From NCBI GenBank assembly GCA_041398605.1, contig JAWKUK010000025.1:1-64000 (forward strand): 64,000 nucleotides of DNA, read 5' to 3'. The notes under the pieces were generated by a model. The model was not told the origin of the DNA. It made no database searches and worked only from the letters and a program-made list of their open reading frames with translations. The DNA comes from JAWKUK01 sp041398605 (GTDB taxonomy: Bacteria > Planctomycetota > UBA1135 > GCA-002686595). How positions within the stretch are numbered: position 1 is the first letter of the stretch; each line of letters starts with the position of its first letter. Made by a program: the position numbers and the translations under genes. Of this stretch, positions 1 to 7,586 are shown piece after piece.

Positions 1-441
1 CTCGAGGGTCCAGCACTGAACGAGGAGCCGCGCCAGCTCTTCCGGGGGCACGTTGCGAGGCTCGTCGGCCGCCGCGGGTCCCTGTGGCCCTCCGCGATCC
101 AGCGAGACCAGCTCGAGGTCGTTGCGCGGCGGCGCGGGGGGGGCAGCCGGAGCGCCCCCCGGCTGCGGATCGGGCACGGGCTCGGCGCGCGGCGTCACCG
201 CGGGCCCCAGAGCGCTGGAATCGTCCTCGACAGGTCGCGCAGGCCCCAGGCCCTCCACGACACCCTGAGCGCGCGCCGTTGCGCCTTCAGGCGTCTGCTG
301 CTCGAGCGTCGAAGGCGCGCCGTCGTACGGCAGCGTTCGTTCCGCGGCGTCAACGGAGCCGGGACCCGAGGACGAATCCCCGTGCCAGACCCCCAAGAAA
401 ATCAGCGCCGCCCCAAGGGCGACGAGCAAGATGCCCCTCAT
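1..441 (-). CDS. Membrane-anchored low-complexity protein, C-terminus cut by window edge
   Basis: Reading the minus strand from an ATG at 441 gives 147 open codons that run off the left edge. The N-terminus (MRGILLVALGAALIFLGVW) looks like a single signal-anchor helix. After it comes a Pro/Ala/Glu-rich low-complexity stretch of about 100 residues and then, close to the edge, a more ordinary segment (PPEELARLLVQCW). This suggests a tethered periplasmic protein whose folded domain lies outside the window. I do not recognise the family. It is the last visible gene downstream of ileS on the same strand. Support is the clean hydrophobic start and the open frame; codon bias agrees with the neighbours. 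Confidence 0.5.
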   Translation of the reverse strand, partial: MRGILLVALGAALIFLGVWHGDSSSGPGSVDAAERTLPYDGAPSTLEQQTPEGATARAQGVVEGLGPARPVEDDSSALGPAVTPRAEPVPDPQPGGAPAAPPAPPRNDLELVSLDRGGPQGPAAADEPRNVPPEELARLLVQCWTLE

Positions 442-780
442 GATCGAATCGTGTACGGCACGACCGACCCCTCGCCGGCCGCGCGCACGCGATGCTATCA
501 GGTCGCGGCGCGATCGCGTCCCCACGATGCAGCCGACGCATGAGGAGCGGGGGCCCCGGCGCTGCCGTGCTCTCCTTCGGCCCTGGAACCTCCGGTTCCA
601 GGTGGGCCGAGCCTGCCGCAGAACAAGCCGCGGCGAAGGCCCGTATGGCCCATTTGACGGTCATTCGGCTCCGGGGCGCAGTTGAGAGTTCACCTGCGGC
701 GCTAGGGACACCCCGGCGGAAGACTAACACCCGCATGCAGGGCGGACAACGCACAGACGGCGCGATCGGGCAGCGCCCCG
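442..780. other. Intergenic region between ileS and the left-edge gene
   Basis: About 340 bp without a supportable gene. Open frames here are antisense or out-of-frame shadows with no recognisable product. It presumably carries the 3' end of the ileS transcript and the promoter of the left-edge gene. I saw no convincing -35/-10 pair or hairpin. Confidence 0.4.
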
Positions 781-3700
781 TCACGCGCCCCCGGGCGTCG
801 CTCGCTCGATACGCAGGCTCGCGCGCTCGCCCTCGACGTCGAGGAGAACGACATCGTCGCCAGCGACCGCCGCGGCAGGATTTGGCGTGGGCCCGACGGC
901 GAGGACCTCCCCCGCGATCATCGCCCAATGCGCCGCCACCGCCAGCGCCAGCTCGCCCCCACACTCGATGTCCGCACGGATGCGGTCATCGAGGGCTAGG
1001 TCGCGCTCCTTGCGCACCGATTGGATGCGGTTCACAAGCTCGCGCGCGAGCCCTTCACGCCGCAGCTCCGGTGTCTGGTGCAGGTCCAACGCCACCGTGA
1101 CGCCGTCCAGGGTGTCGACGACGGTGCCTTCGAGCGAGGTGCGATCAACGAGGACGTTGGAGGGATCGAAGACGAGCCCATCCACCCGCTCGCTCGCGCG
1201 CGGCGTACCCGATGCGAGGCTCGCGACAGCCGCGCTATCGAGCCCCTGCAGCTCTTCCTTGATTGCGCCGAGCTGCTTGCCAAACGCGCGCCCGAGCACC
1301 GGCAGGTTGGGCCTCGCGCTGAACGTCACGAACTCGGCCTCGTCCTGGGAGACGATCACCTCCTTGACATTGAGCTCATCAGCGATCAACGCCCGAGACC
1401 TTGAGAACGCAGCCCGCGCAGCCTCGTCGCCGCTCACCACCGTCAAGCGTGACAGCGGCTGACGCACACGCACATCGTGGCGCGCACGCAGGCCGCGCGC
1501 GAGCCGCACCGCAGTGCGCGCGAGCTCCATCCGCTGCTCGAGTCCGCGGTCGACGAGCGCCTCGTCAGGCTCCGGATAGTCATCGAGGTGCACGGAGTCC
1601 TTGCGCGCGCCGCCGGTCAGGTTGCCGTAGATCTCGTCGGCGACGAACGGCAGGAACGGCGCGAGGAGCCGCGAGAGCACCTCGAGCACGTGGTGGAGCG
1701 TGCGGTAGGCGTTCACCTTGTCCGCCGCGCCACTCGAGTCGCTGGGGTCGCCGGCGCCGCGCCAGAAGCGCCCACGGCTCAGACGGATGTACCAGTTCGT
1801 GAGCTCGTCGATGAACCCAAGGAGGGCAGGGACGACGCGGAAGAGCTGATATGCGCCCATTTGCTGGCGCACATCGAGCGTCAGAGTCTGGAGGCGCGAG
1901 AGGATCCACCCGTCGAGCTCATTGACGCTGGGATCAGGGGCCACGCTGTCCGGCTCCCAACCGTCCACCTCTGCGTACCGCGTGAGGAACGAGTACGCGT
2001 TCCACAGCGGCAACAGCACCGAACGCACCTTCTCCTGTACGCCCGCTTCGCTGAAGCGCAGGTCCTTGGCGTTGACGACCGGCGAGTCAACGAGGTAGAT
2101 GCGCAGCGCGTCCGCGCCGTGCTTCTGCAGCACGAGGTTCGGGTCCGGGAAGTTGCGCTTGCTCTTCGACATCTTCTCGCCGTCTTCGGCGAGGACGATG
2201 CCGTTCACGATCACGTTGCGGAACGCTGGCCCGCCGCGCAGCGCGGTGGCGAGCACCGTCAGCGTGTAGAACCAGCCGCGCGTCTGATCGAGCCCCTCCG
2301 CGATGAAGTCTGCGGGGAACGTCGCATCGACGAGCTCGCGGTTCTCAAACGGGTAGTGGTGCTGCGCGTAGGGCATCGAGCCGGACTCGAACCAGCAGTC
2401 GAAGACCTCCTTGACGCGCCGCATCGTCCCCCCAGGCGTCTTCTGCGAGGGGAACGTGATGTCGTCGACGTGGTCTCGGTGCAGGTCCGCGAGGCGCTCG
2501 AGCGGCACGCCCGCGCGCTCAGCGAGCGCCTGCCGCGACCCAAAGCACTCCAGGTCGCTCGGGTCCTCGTCGCAGCGCCAGATCGGCAGCGGAGTGCCCC
2601 AATACCGGCCGCGTGACAGGTTCCAATCACGCGCGCCCTCGAGCCAATTCCCGAAGCGCCCTTCGCCGACGGCCTCGGGGACCCAACGCGTGCCTCGGTT
2701 GCTCTGCACGAGCGCATCGCGCAGGCCCTCGACGCGCATGAACCAGTTCGGCACCGCCATGTACAAGAGCGGTACATCGGTCCGATAGCAGTGCGGGACG
2801 GCGTGGACGAGCGTGTCCTGATCCACGAGCTTGCCGTCCGCCTTGAGCTTCGCGGAGATGCCCTTGTCGGCGTCCTTGACGAACTGCCCCGCAAAGTCCG
2901 GGACGAGGTCCGTGAAGAGCCCCGCCAAGGTCACAGGGTTCACGATCGGCAGCCCCTCGGCCTGGCCGACCTGGAAGTCGTCCTCGCCGAACGCAGGGGC
3001 CTGGTGCACGATCCCGGTGCCAGAGTCCGTCCCGACGTACGCCGCGCCGACGACCTTGAAGGCGCGCCGCGCGCCCGACGCATCAGTCGCGAGCTCCGCA
3101 AAATAGGGCAGGAGCGGGCGATAGGGGCGCCCGACGAGGTCCGAGCCCTTGACGCGCGCGAGCTCAGTCGTCGCGCCGACGCGCTTCCGGGCCTGGTAGT
3201 CGGCGAGGCGCGACGGCTCGAGGTAAGCGACCTCACCGGTCGCGTCGACGCGCACCCTGACGTATTCGACGCCGGGGTTGACCGCCAGCGCGAGGTTCGA
3301 GGGCAGGGTCCAGGGCGTAGTCGTCCAGGCCCAGAGCGACGCGTCCTCGTCCTCGAGCGCAAAGCGCACGGTGACGCTCGGGTCCTGGCGACGCTTGTGG
3401 CCGTCCTTCTTCGTGACCGGGTCACGCTCCTGCGGGCCGAGGGCGACCTCGAAGTTCGACAAGGGCGTCCCGAGCGCCGGCGACACCGGCTGCACGCGGA
3501 AGCCCTCGTAGATCAGCCCCTTTTGCCAGAGCTCGCCAAACGCCCACCACACCGACTCCATGAAGTCAGTGTCCATCGTCTTGTAGCCGCGTTCGTGATC
3601 GACCCACCGGCCGAGGCGCCGGATCGTGCGCCGCCACTCCGCGGTGTACCTCAGCACGAGGCCGCGGCAGACTTCGTTGAAGCCCGCGACGCCGAGGGCA

Positions 3701-4029
3701 TCGATCTCGGCCGTCGTCGTGATGCCGAGCTCCTTCTGGGCCTCGTTCTCGACCGGGAGTCCGTGGCAATCCCACCCCCAACGCCGCTCGACGCGGTGCC
3801 CCATCATCGTCCAAAAGCGCGGCACGATGTCCTTCAGGACACTGGCGACGAAGTGGCCGTAGTGCGGCTTCCCCGTCGCGAACGGCGGCCCGTCGTAGAA
3901 CGTGTACGGGTTCGACGCTGGACGCTCCTCCACGCTGCGGCGGAAGGCATCGATGGCGTCCCAATGCTCGAGGAGGCGCTCCTCGAGCGCGGGGAAATCG
4001 ACGTCAGGCTTAACGGGGCGGAGCTTCAT
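781..4029 (-). CDS. ileS: Isoleucyl-tRNA synthetase, eukaryote-like type 2
   Basis: Class I aminoacyl-tRNA synthetase, 1082 aa, charging tRNA-Ile in the cytoplasm. The start is ATG at 4029 (MKLRPVKPDVDFPALEE); upstream in-frame codons are low complexity. The HIGH signature appears as HYGH at residues 56-59 within PFATGKPHYGH. The CP1 editing domain shows TTTPWTLPSN (236-245) and GTGIVHQAPAFGEDD (337-351). The catalytic loop is KMSKS at 619-623 followed by KRNFPDP. Length, the PHYGH form and the KMSKSKRNFPDP block fit the type-2 (IleS2, eukaryotic cytosolic-like) branch rather than the shorter E. coli type; members of that branch are often insensitive to mupirocin (family knowledge). It follows lpxA on the same strand after 118 bp. 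Confidence 0.97.
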   Translation of the reverse strand: MKLRPVKPDVDFPALEERLLEHWDAIDAFRRSVEERPASNPYTFYDGPPFATGKPHYGHFVASVLKDIVPRFWTMMGHRVERRWGWDCHGLPVENEAQKELGITTTAEIDALGVAGFNEVCRGLVLRYTAEWRRTIRRLGRWVDHERGYKTMDTDFMESVWWAFGELWQKGLIYEGFRVQPVSPALGTPLSNFEVALGPQERDPVTKKDGHKRRQDPSVTVRFALEDEDASLWAWTTTPWTLPSNLALAVNPGVEYVRVRVDATGEVAYLEPSRLADYQARKRVGATTELARVKGSDLVGRPYRPLLPYFAELATDASGARRAFKVVGAAYVGTDSGTGIVHQAPAFGEDDFQVGQAEGLPIVNPVTLAGLFTDLVPDFAGQFVKDADKGISAKLKADGKLVDQDTLVHAVPHCYRTDVPLLYMAVPNWFMRVEGLRDALVQSNRGTRWVPEAVGEGRFGNWLEGARDWNLSRGRYWGTPLPIWRCDEDPSDLECFGSRQALAERAGVPLERLADLHRDHVDDITFPSQKTPGGTMRRVKEVFDCWFESGSMPYAQHHYPFENRELVDATFPADFIAEGLDQTRGWFYTLTVLATALRGGPAFRNVIVNGIVLAEDGEKMSKSKRNFPDPNLVLQKHGADALRIYLVDSPVVNAKDLRFSEAGVQEKVRSVLLPLWNAYSFLTRYAEVDGWEPDSVAPDPSVNELDGWILSRLQTLTLDVRQQMGAYQLFRVVPALLGFIDELTNWYIRLSRGRFWRGAGDPSDSSGAADKVNAYRTLHHVLEVLSRLLAPFLPFVADEIYGNLTGGARKDSVHLDDYPEPDEALVDRGLEQRMELARTAVRLARGLRARHDVRVRQPLSRLTVVSGDEAARAAFSRSRALIADELNVKEVIVSQDEAEFVTFSARPNLPVLGRAFGKQLGAIKEELQGLDSAAVASLASGTPRASERVDGLVFDPSNVLVDRTSLEGTVVDTLDGVTVALDLHQTPELRREGLARELVNRIQSVRKERDLALDDRIRADIECGGELALAVAAHWAMIAGEVLAVGPTPNPAAAVAGDDVVLLDVEGERASLRIERATPGGA

Positions 4030-4147
4030 GGACGTTGGACCTTGGGCCGAAGCCGGGAGGGCCGACCAGGATAGCGACCGCGCGCCGCTCACGTCGCGGA
4101 CTCCTTCCCCACGGCCCGCGCTCGGGCCCAGGTGGCGCGGCCCCGCG

Positions 4148-5002
4148 TCAGATGGGCTCGCCCTCGAAGATGCGCTTGACCCCGAGCCGCGAGAACTCCT
4201 CACGGAGGCTCTCGCGGTAGCGCCCCTTCAGGCCCTCGGCCGTGCGCGCGAGGTGGTCGAGGAGCTTGAGCACCTGTGGGTTGGTGGGCCCCTCGGCCAA
4301 CATCTCGTCGACCATGGACTGCCGCGAGGCGCCGGAGCGATAGATGCGCTTGAACGCGTCGCGCAGCGCGCGAATGTCCTCGTCGCTGACGCCGCCGCGC
4401 TGCAGCCCGACGACGTTGAGGTTGCGCACGATCCCGCCGTCCCCGTCGACGATCATGAACGGCGGCACATCGTGCGACAGGCGGCTGAGCCCGCCGACGA
4501 ACGCGAACTCGCCGATCGTGACGAAGTGCACTGCCCCGACCATACCGGACACGTTTGCGTTGTGGCAGACCTTGACGTGGCCTGCGAGGCCGCTGCCATT
4601 CGAGAGCACGATCTTGTCTTCGAGCTCGCAATCGTGGGCGACGTGGCAGCAGGCCATGATGAGGTTGTCCGAGCCGATGCTCGTCAGCCCTCCCCCCTTG
4701 ATCGTGCCGCGGTTGATCGAGACGAACTCGCGGATCGTGTTCCGATCGCCGATGCGTGTCAGGGTCGGCTCGTCGCGGTAGGAGAGGTCCTGCGGCGGCC
4801 CACCGATGCTCGCCTGGCCGACGATGCGGTTGTCCTCGCCGATCGTCGTGTGCCCGTCGATCACGACGAGCGGACCGATACGCGTGCGCGCCCCGATGCG
4901 GACGTTCGGGCCGATGACGGCGTACGGGCCGACCACGACGCCTTCGCCGAGCTCGGCCTGAGGGGCGATCTGCGCCGAGGGATGGATGTCTATCGTTTCC
5001 AT
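4148..5002 (-). CDS. lpxA: UDP-N-acetylglucosamine O-acyltransferase LpxA
   Basis: First step of lipid A synthesis: transfer of a 3-hydroxyacyl chain from ACP to the 3-OH of UDP-GlcNAc. The 284-aa protein has the left-handed beta-helix hexapeptide repeats typical of LpxA, from IHPSAQIAPQAELGEG to about residue 190, then a helical C-terminal domain. The catalytic histidine is H123 in HVAHDC, equivalent to E. coli H125 (HIAHDC). ATG start at 5002; the upstream lpxC/fabZ stop codon lies only 5 nt away, so the two are probably translated together. The cluster lpxD-lpxC/fabZ-lpxA is contiguous and on one strand. Confidence 0.97.
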   Translation of the reverse strand: METIDIHPSAQIAPQAELGEGVVVGPYAVIGPNVRIGARTRIGPLVVIDGHTTIGEDNRIVGQASIGGPPQDLSYRDEPTLTRIGDRNTIREFVSINRGTIKGGGLTSIGSDNLIMACCHVAHDCELEDKIVLSNGSGLAGHVKVCHNANVSGMVGAVHFVTIGEFAFVGGLSRLSHDVPPFMIVDGDGGIVRNLNVVGLQRGGVSDEDIRALRDAFKRIYRSGASRQSMVDEMLAEGPTNPQVLKLLDHLARTAEGLKGRYRESLREEFSRLGVKRIFEGEPI

Positions 5003-5007
5003 GGCCC

Positions 5008-6300
5008 CTATTCCTCGATCATGTTGAACATCAGGACTGCTTCACAGACCACACGGCCCGCGACGCTGCCCTGGCCACGGACTTGGACGATGTCACCCTT
5101 AGCACGCAGGGTCTCCACTTCGAGGCGCAGCTGATCGCCAGGCGTGACGGCGCCGCGCAGCTTGACCTTGTCGATCGACCAGAGCACCGCGAGCTTCCCG
5201 GTGTAGTCGAGCTTGCGCAGCATCAGCATGCCCGCGAGCTGTGCCATCGCTTCGAGCTGGAGCACGCCGGGCATCAGCGGCCGATCGGGGAAGTGCCCCT
5301 GAAAGTACGGCTCGTTGATCGTCACGTTCTTGATCCCGACCGCGCGCTTGTAACCCTCGACCTCGATCACGCGATCGATCATCACGAAGGGGTACCGGTG
5401 CGGCAGCTGCGCGAGGATCCGGCGGATGTCCATGCCGGACTCCCGCTCGATCAGCCCGCCCGCCTCCTGGGCCTGCATGCGGTCGAGCAGACGCCGCACG
5501 AGCTCCGCGTTCGTGCGGTGCCCCGTGCGCGTCGCGATCACGTGCGCGGAGAGGTGCGCCCCCAGCAACGACAGGTCACCGAGCAGGTCGAGCACCTTAT
5601 GGCGCACAGGCTCGTCCACCATCCGCATCTGCGTCTCGGGGTCTCCAAGGACGACCGTGTTCTCGCGCGTCGCTCCCTTGCCGAGCCCCGCGGCCTTCAA
5701 TGCCTCCACTTCAGACGCGAGGCAGAACGTACGCGCAGGCGCGATCTCGCGCACAAACGTCTCCGGCGTCACATCGATCTGGAACGAGCCGGACTCGACC
5801 CCTGGCTCGGCGAACGACGCGACATATTGAAGCGTGAGCCCGTCATGGTCGACCGGCAGCGCGACCAACGTCGAGTCTCCCTCGCGGACGAAAACCGGCT
5901 CGTCGAGCTTGAAGATCTTCGCGGTTGCCTTCTGGTCGACGAGCCCGGCCTGCCGCAACGACTCCACCATCGGCAGCGCGCTGCCATCGAGGCCCGGGAA
6001 CTCCGAGCCCGTCATCTCGACGCGCAGGTTGTCGATGCCGAGGCCGCTGCACGCCGCGAGGAAATGCTCGACGGTCTCGACTTCAGCGGCGCCGCGGACG
6101 AGGCGCGTCCTGCGGTCCTTGTGGCTCTGATAGGCGATGCTGGCCGGAACGCTCGGGGCGTCCGGCAGGTCGACTCGCACGAACTCAATGCCGGAATCCG
6201 CGGGCGCGGGCAAGATCCGCGTGCGGACCTCCGTGCCTGAGTGGAGTCCGACACCCACGAGCTCCACGGCCGTGCGAACGGTGCGCTGCTTACGGATCAC
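5008..6300 (-). CDS. lpxC/fabZ: Bifunctional LpxC deacetylase / FabZ dehydratase fusion
   Basis: 430 aa. Residues 1 to about 285 are UDP-3-O-acyl-GlcNAc deacetylase, the committed lipid A step. Zinc ligands are visible as H79 (TVEHFLAA), H234 and D238 (RHKVLDLLGDL), with the catalytic H261 in RTGHRTN. Residues from about 288 are a 3-hydroxyacyl-ACP dehydratase FabZ with H336 in QGHFPDRPLMPG and E350 in LQLEAMAQLAG. Such fusions are known in Bacteroidota and Planctomycetota. The start is GTG at 6300, overlapping the lpxD stop codon as GTGA, which implies translational coupling. Fusing the two ties acyl-chain supply to lipid A synthesis. Confidence 0.97.
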   Translation of the reverse strand: MIRKQRTVRTAVELVGVGLHSGTEVRTRILPAPADSGIEFVRVDLPDAPSVPASIAYQSHKDRRTRLVRGAAEVETVEHFLAACSGLGIDNLRVEMTGSEFPGLDGSALPMVESLRQAGLVDQKATAKIFKLDEPVFVREGDSTLVALPVDHDGLTLQYVASFAEPGVESGSFQIDVTPETFVREIAPARTFCLASEVEALKAAGLGKGATRENTVVLGDPETQMRMVDEPVRHKVLDLLGDLSLLGAHLSAHVIATRTGHRTNAELVRRLLDRMQAQEAGGLIERESGMDIRRILAQLPHRYPFVMIDRVIEVEGYKRAVGIKNVTINEPYFQGHFPDRPLMPGVLQLEAMAQLAGMLMLRKLDYTGKLAVLWSIDKVKLRGAVTPGDQLRLEVETLRAKGDIVQVRGQGSVAGRVVCEAVLMFNMIEE

Positions 6301-7415
6301 TCGTCACTCCCATTCAAGCCGGAATCGGTCACTTCAGCGCCCTGCGCCGAGGGCCCGCCTCGTTCGGCGCCGGCCTTCGACTCGCGGGGACCTGAGACCC
6401 CGAGCTGACGCTCGAGCTCCCTGACCCGCCGCCGCAGCTCAGGCAACCGGTCAAGTTCATTTGCGTTTCGCATCGCTTGGATGCGCGGACGTGCCGGATA
6501 ACCGAACCAGTCGGTGCCGCCGGGCACGTTCGTGATCACCCCGGCGCCGCCGCCGATCCGCGCGCCCGCCCCCACTTCGAGGTGCCCCGCGATCCCAGCC
6601 TGACCTGCGACGATCACGCCGCGGCCGAGCCGCGTCGAACCCGCGACGCCGACCTGCGCGATGAGGAGGCAGCCCTCGCCCACCTCAACGTTGTGCGCGA
6701 CGTGCACGAGATTGTCGATCTTCGTGCCCGCTCCGATACGCGTCGGGCCGAAGCGACCACAGTCGAGCGTGCAGTTCGCGCCGACCTCGACGCGGTCTCC
6801 GAGCTCGACGTTGCCGACCTGCGGCGTCTTGGTCCAGCCGGCAGGTGTATGGCGGTAACCAAAGCCGTCGCTGCCGATGACCGTGCCGGCGTGCACTACG
6901 CAGTCCTCGCCAAGGACGCAATGCGCATAGATCACGACGCCAGGATGCAGCTCCGACCGCGCGCCGAGGCTCACGCCCGCGCCGATCGTGACGCGCGGAT
7001 GGAGCACCACGCCATCGGCCAACGCCGCCCCCGGCCCGACGACGCAGAACGGCCCGACCGAGACGCCTGCGCCCAAGCGCGCCGAGGGATCGACGACCGC
7101 TGTCGCGTGCACCCCAGGTGCCGGCGCGGGGACCGGCGGTGCGAACGCGAGCGCGACCGCGTCGAACGCGAGCTCGGGGTCGTCGCACACGAGCAGCGCC
7201 AAATCAGCGCGCGACGTCGTGACGTCGCGGCCCACGATCACGCCACCCGCACGGGTAGTCACGAGGTGCTCGCGGTAGCGAGCCTGGGCCAGAAAGCTCA
7301 CCTGATCGGGCGCGGCGTGATCGAGGCGCGCAGCGCCGGAGATCAACTTGGAGCCGTCGCCTCGCAGTTCCGCGCGGCAGAGCTCGGCGAGCTCTTGCAG
7401 GGTACGGGGAGTCAT
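6297..7415 (-). CDS. lpxD: UDP-3-O-acylglucosamine N-acyltransferase LpxD
   Basis: Third lipid A step: N-acylation of UDP-3-O-acyl-glucosamine. 372 aa from the ATG at 7415 (MTPRTLQELAELCRAEL), which aligns with the usual LpxD N-terminus. An in-frame GTG at 7427 (adding MLHA) has an AAAGG 9 nt upstream and is an alternative. The protein shows an N-terminal uridine-binding domain (SFLAQARYREHL), hexapeptide repeats, and the catalytic-histidine segment LVHVAHNVEVG. The C-terminal 40 residues are a helical Ala/Gly-rich extension (LRRRVRELERQLG). It overlaps lpxC/fabZ by 4 nt. The 3' neighbour order lpxC/fabZ-lpxA completes the early Raetz pathway. Confidence 0.96.
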   Translation of the reverse strand: MTPRTLQELAELCRAELRGDGSKLISGAARLDHAAPDQVSFLAQARYREHLVTTRAGGVIVGRDVTTSRADLALLVCDDPELAFDAVALAFAPPVPAPAPGVHATAVVDPSARLGAGVSVGPFCVVGPGAALADGVVLHPRVTIGAGVSLGARSELHPGVVIYAHCVLGEDCVVHAGTVIGSDGFGYRHTPAGWTKTPQVGNVELGDRVEVGANCTLDCGRFGPTRIGAGTKIDNLVHVAHNVEVGEGCLLIAQVGVAGSTRLGRGVIVAGQAGIAGHLEVGAGARIGGGAGVITNVPGGTDWFGYPARPRIQAMRNANELDRLPELRRRVRELERQLGVSGPRESKAGAERGGPSAQGAEVTDSGLNGSDE

Positions 7416-7586
7416 CGCGTGGAGCACGCCGGTGAACCTTTGGGGGCCACCGCAAACGGCGCGGGGGCAAGCCGTCGCCCTACGGTGCGGGCAACGTACA
7501 CGAGGGTGACGATCTGGTCGTCACGTGTCAATCCGACGGGGAGGTCAATCCCCGTTCGATCCCCCCACGCCCCCCGCGCAGGCCGC

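Noticed and set aside
1477..2616. 379-aa plus-strand open frame inside ileS
   Set aside because: Antisense shadow caused by high GC; no motifs, and ileS motifs are continuous opposite it.
2791..4074. 427-aa plus-strand open frame opposite the ileS 5' half
   Set aside because: Antisense shadow; Asp/Arg/Glu-rich with no fold pattern, and the minus strand carries HYGH and editing motifs.
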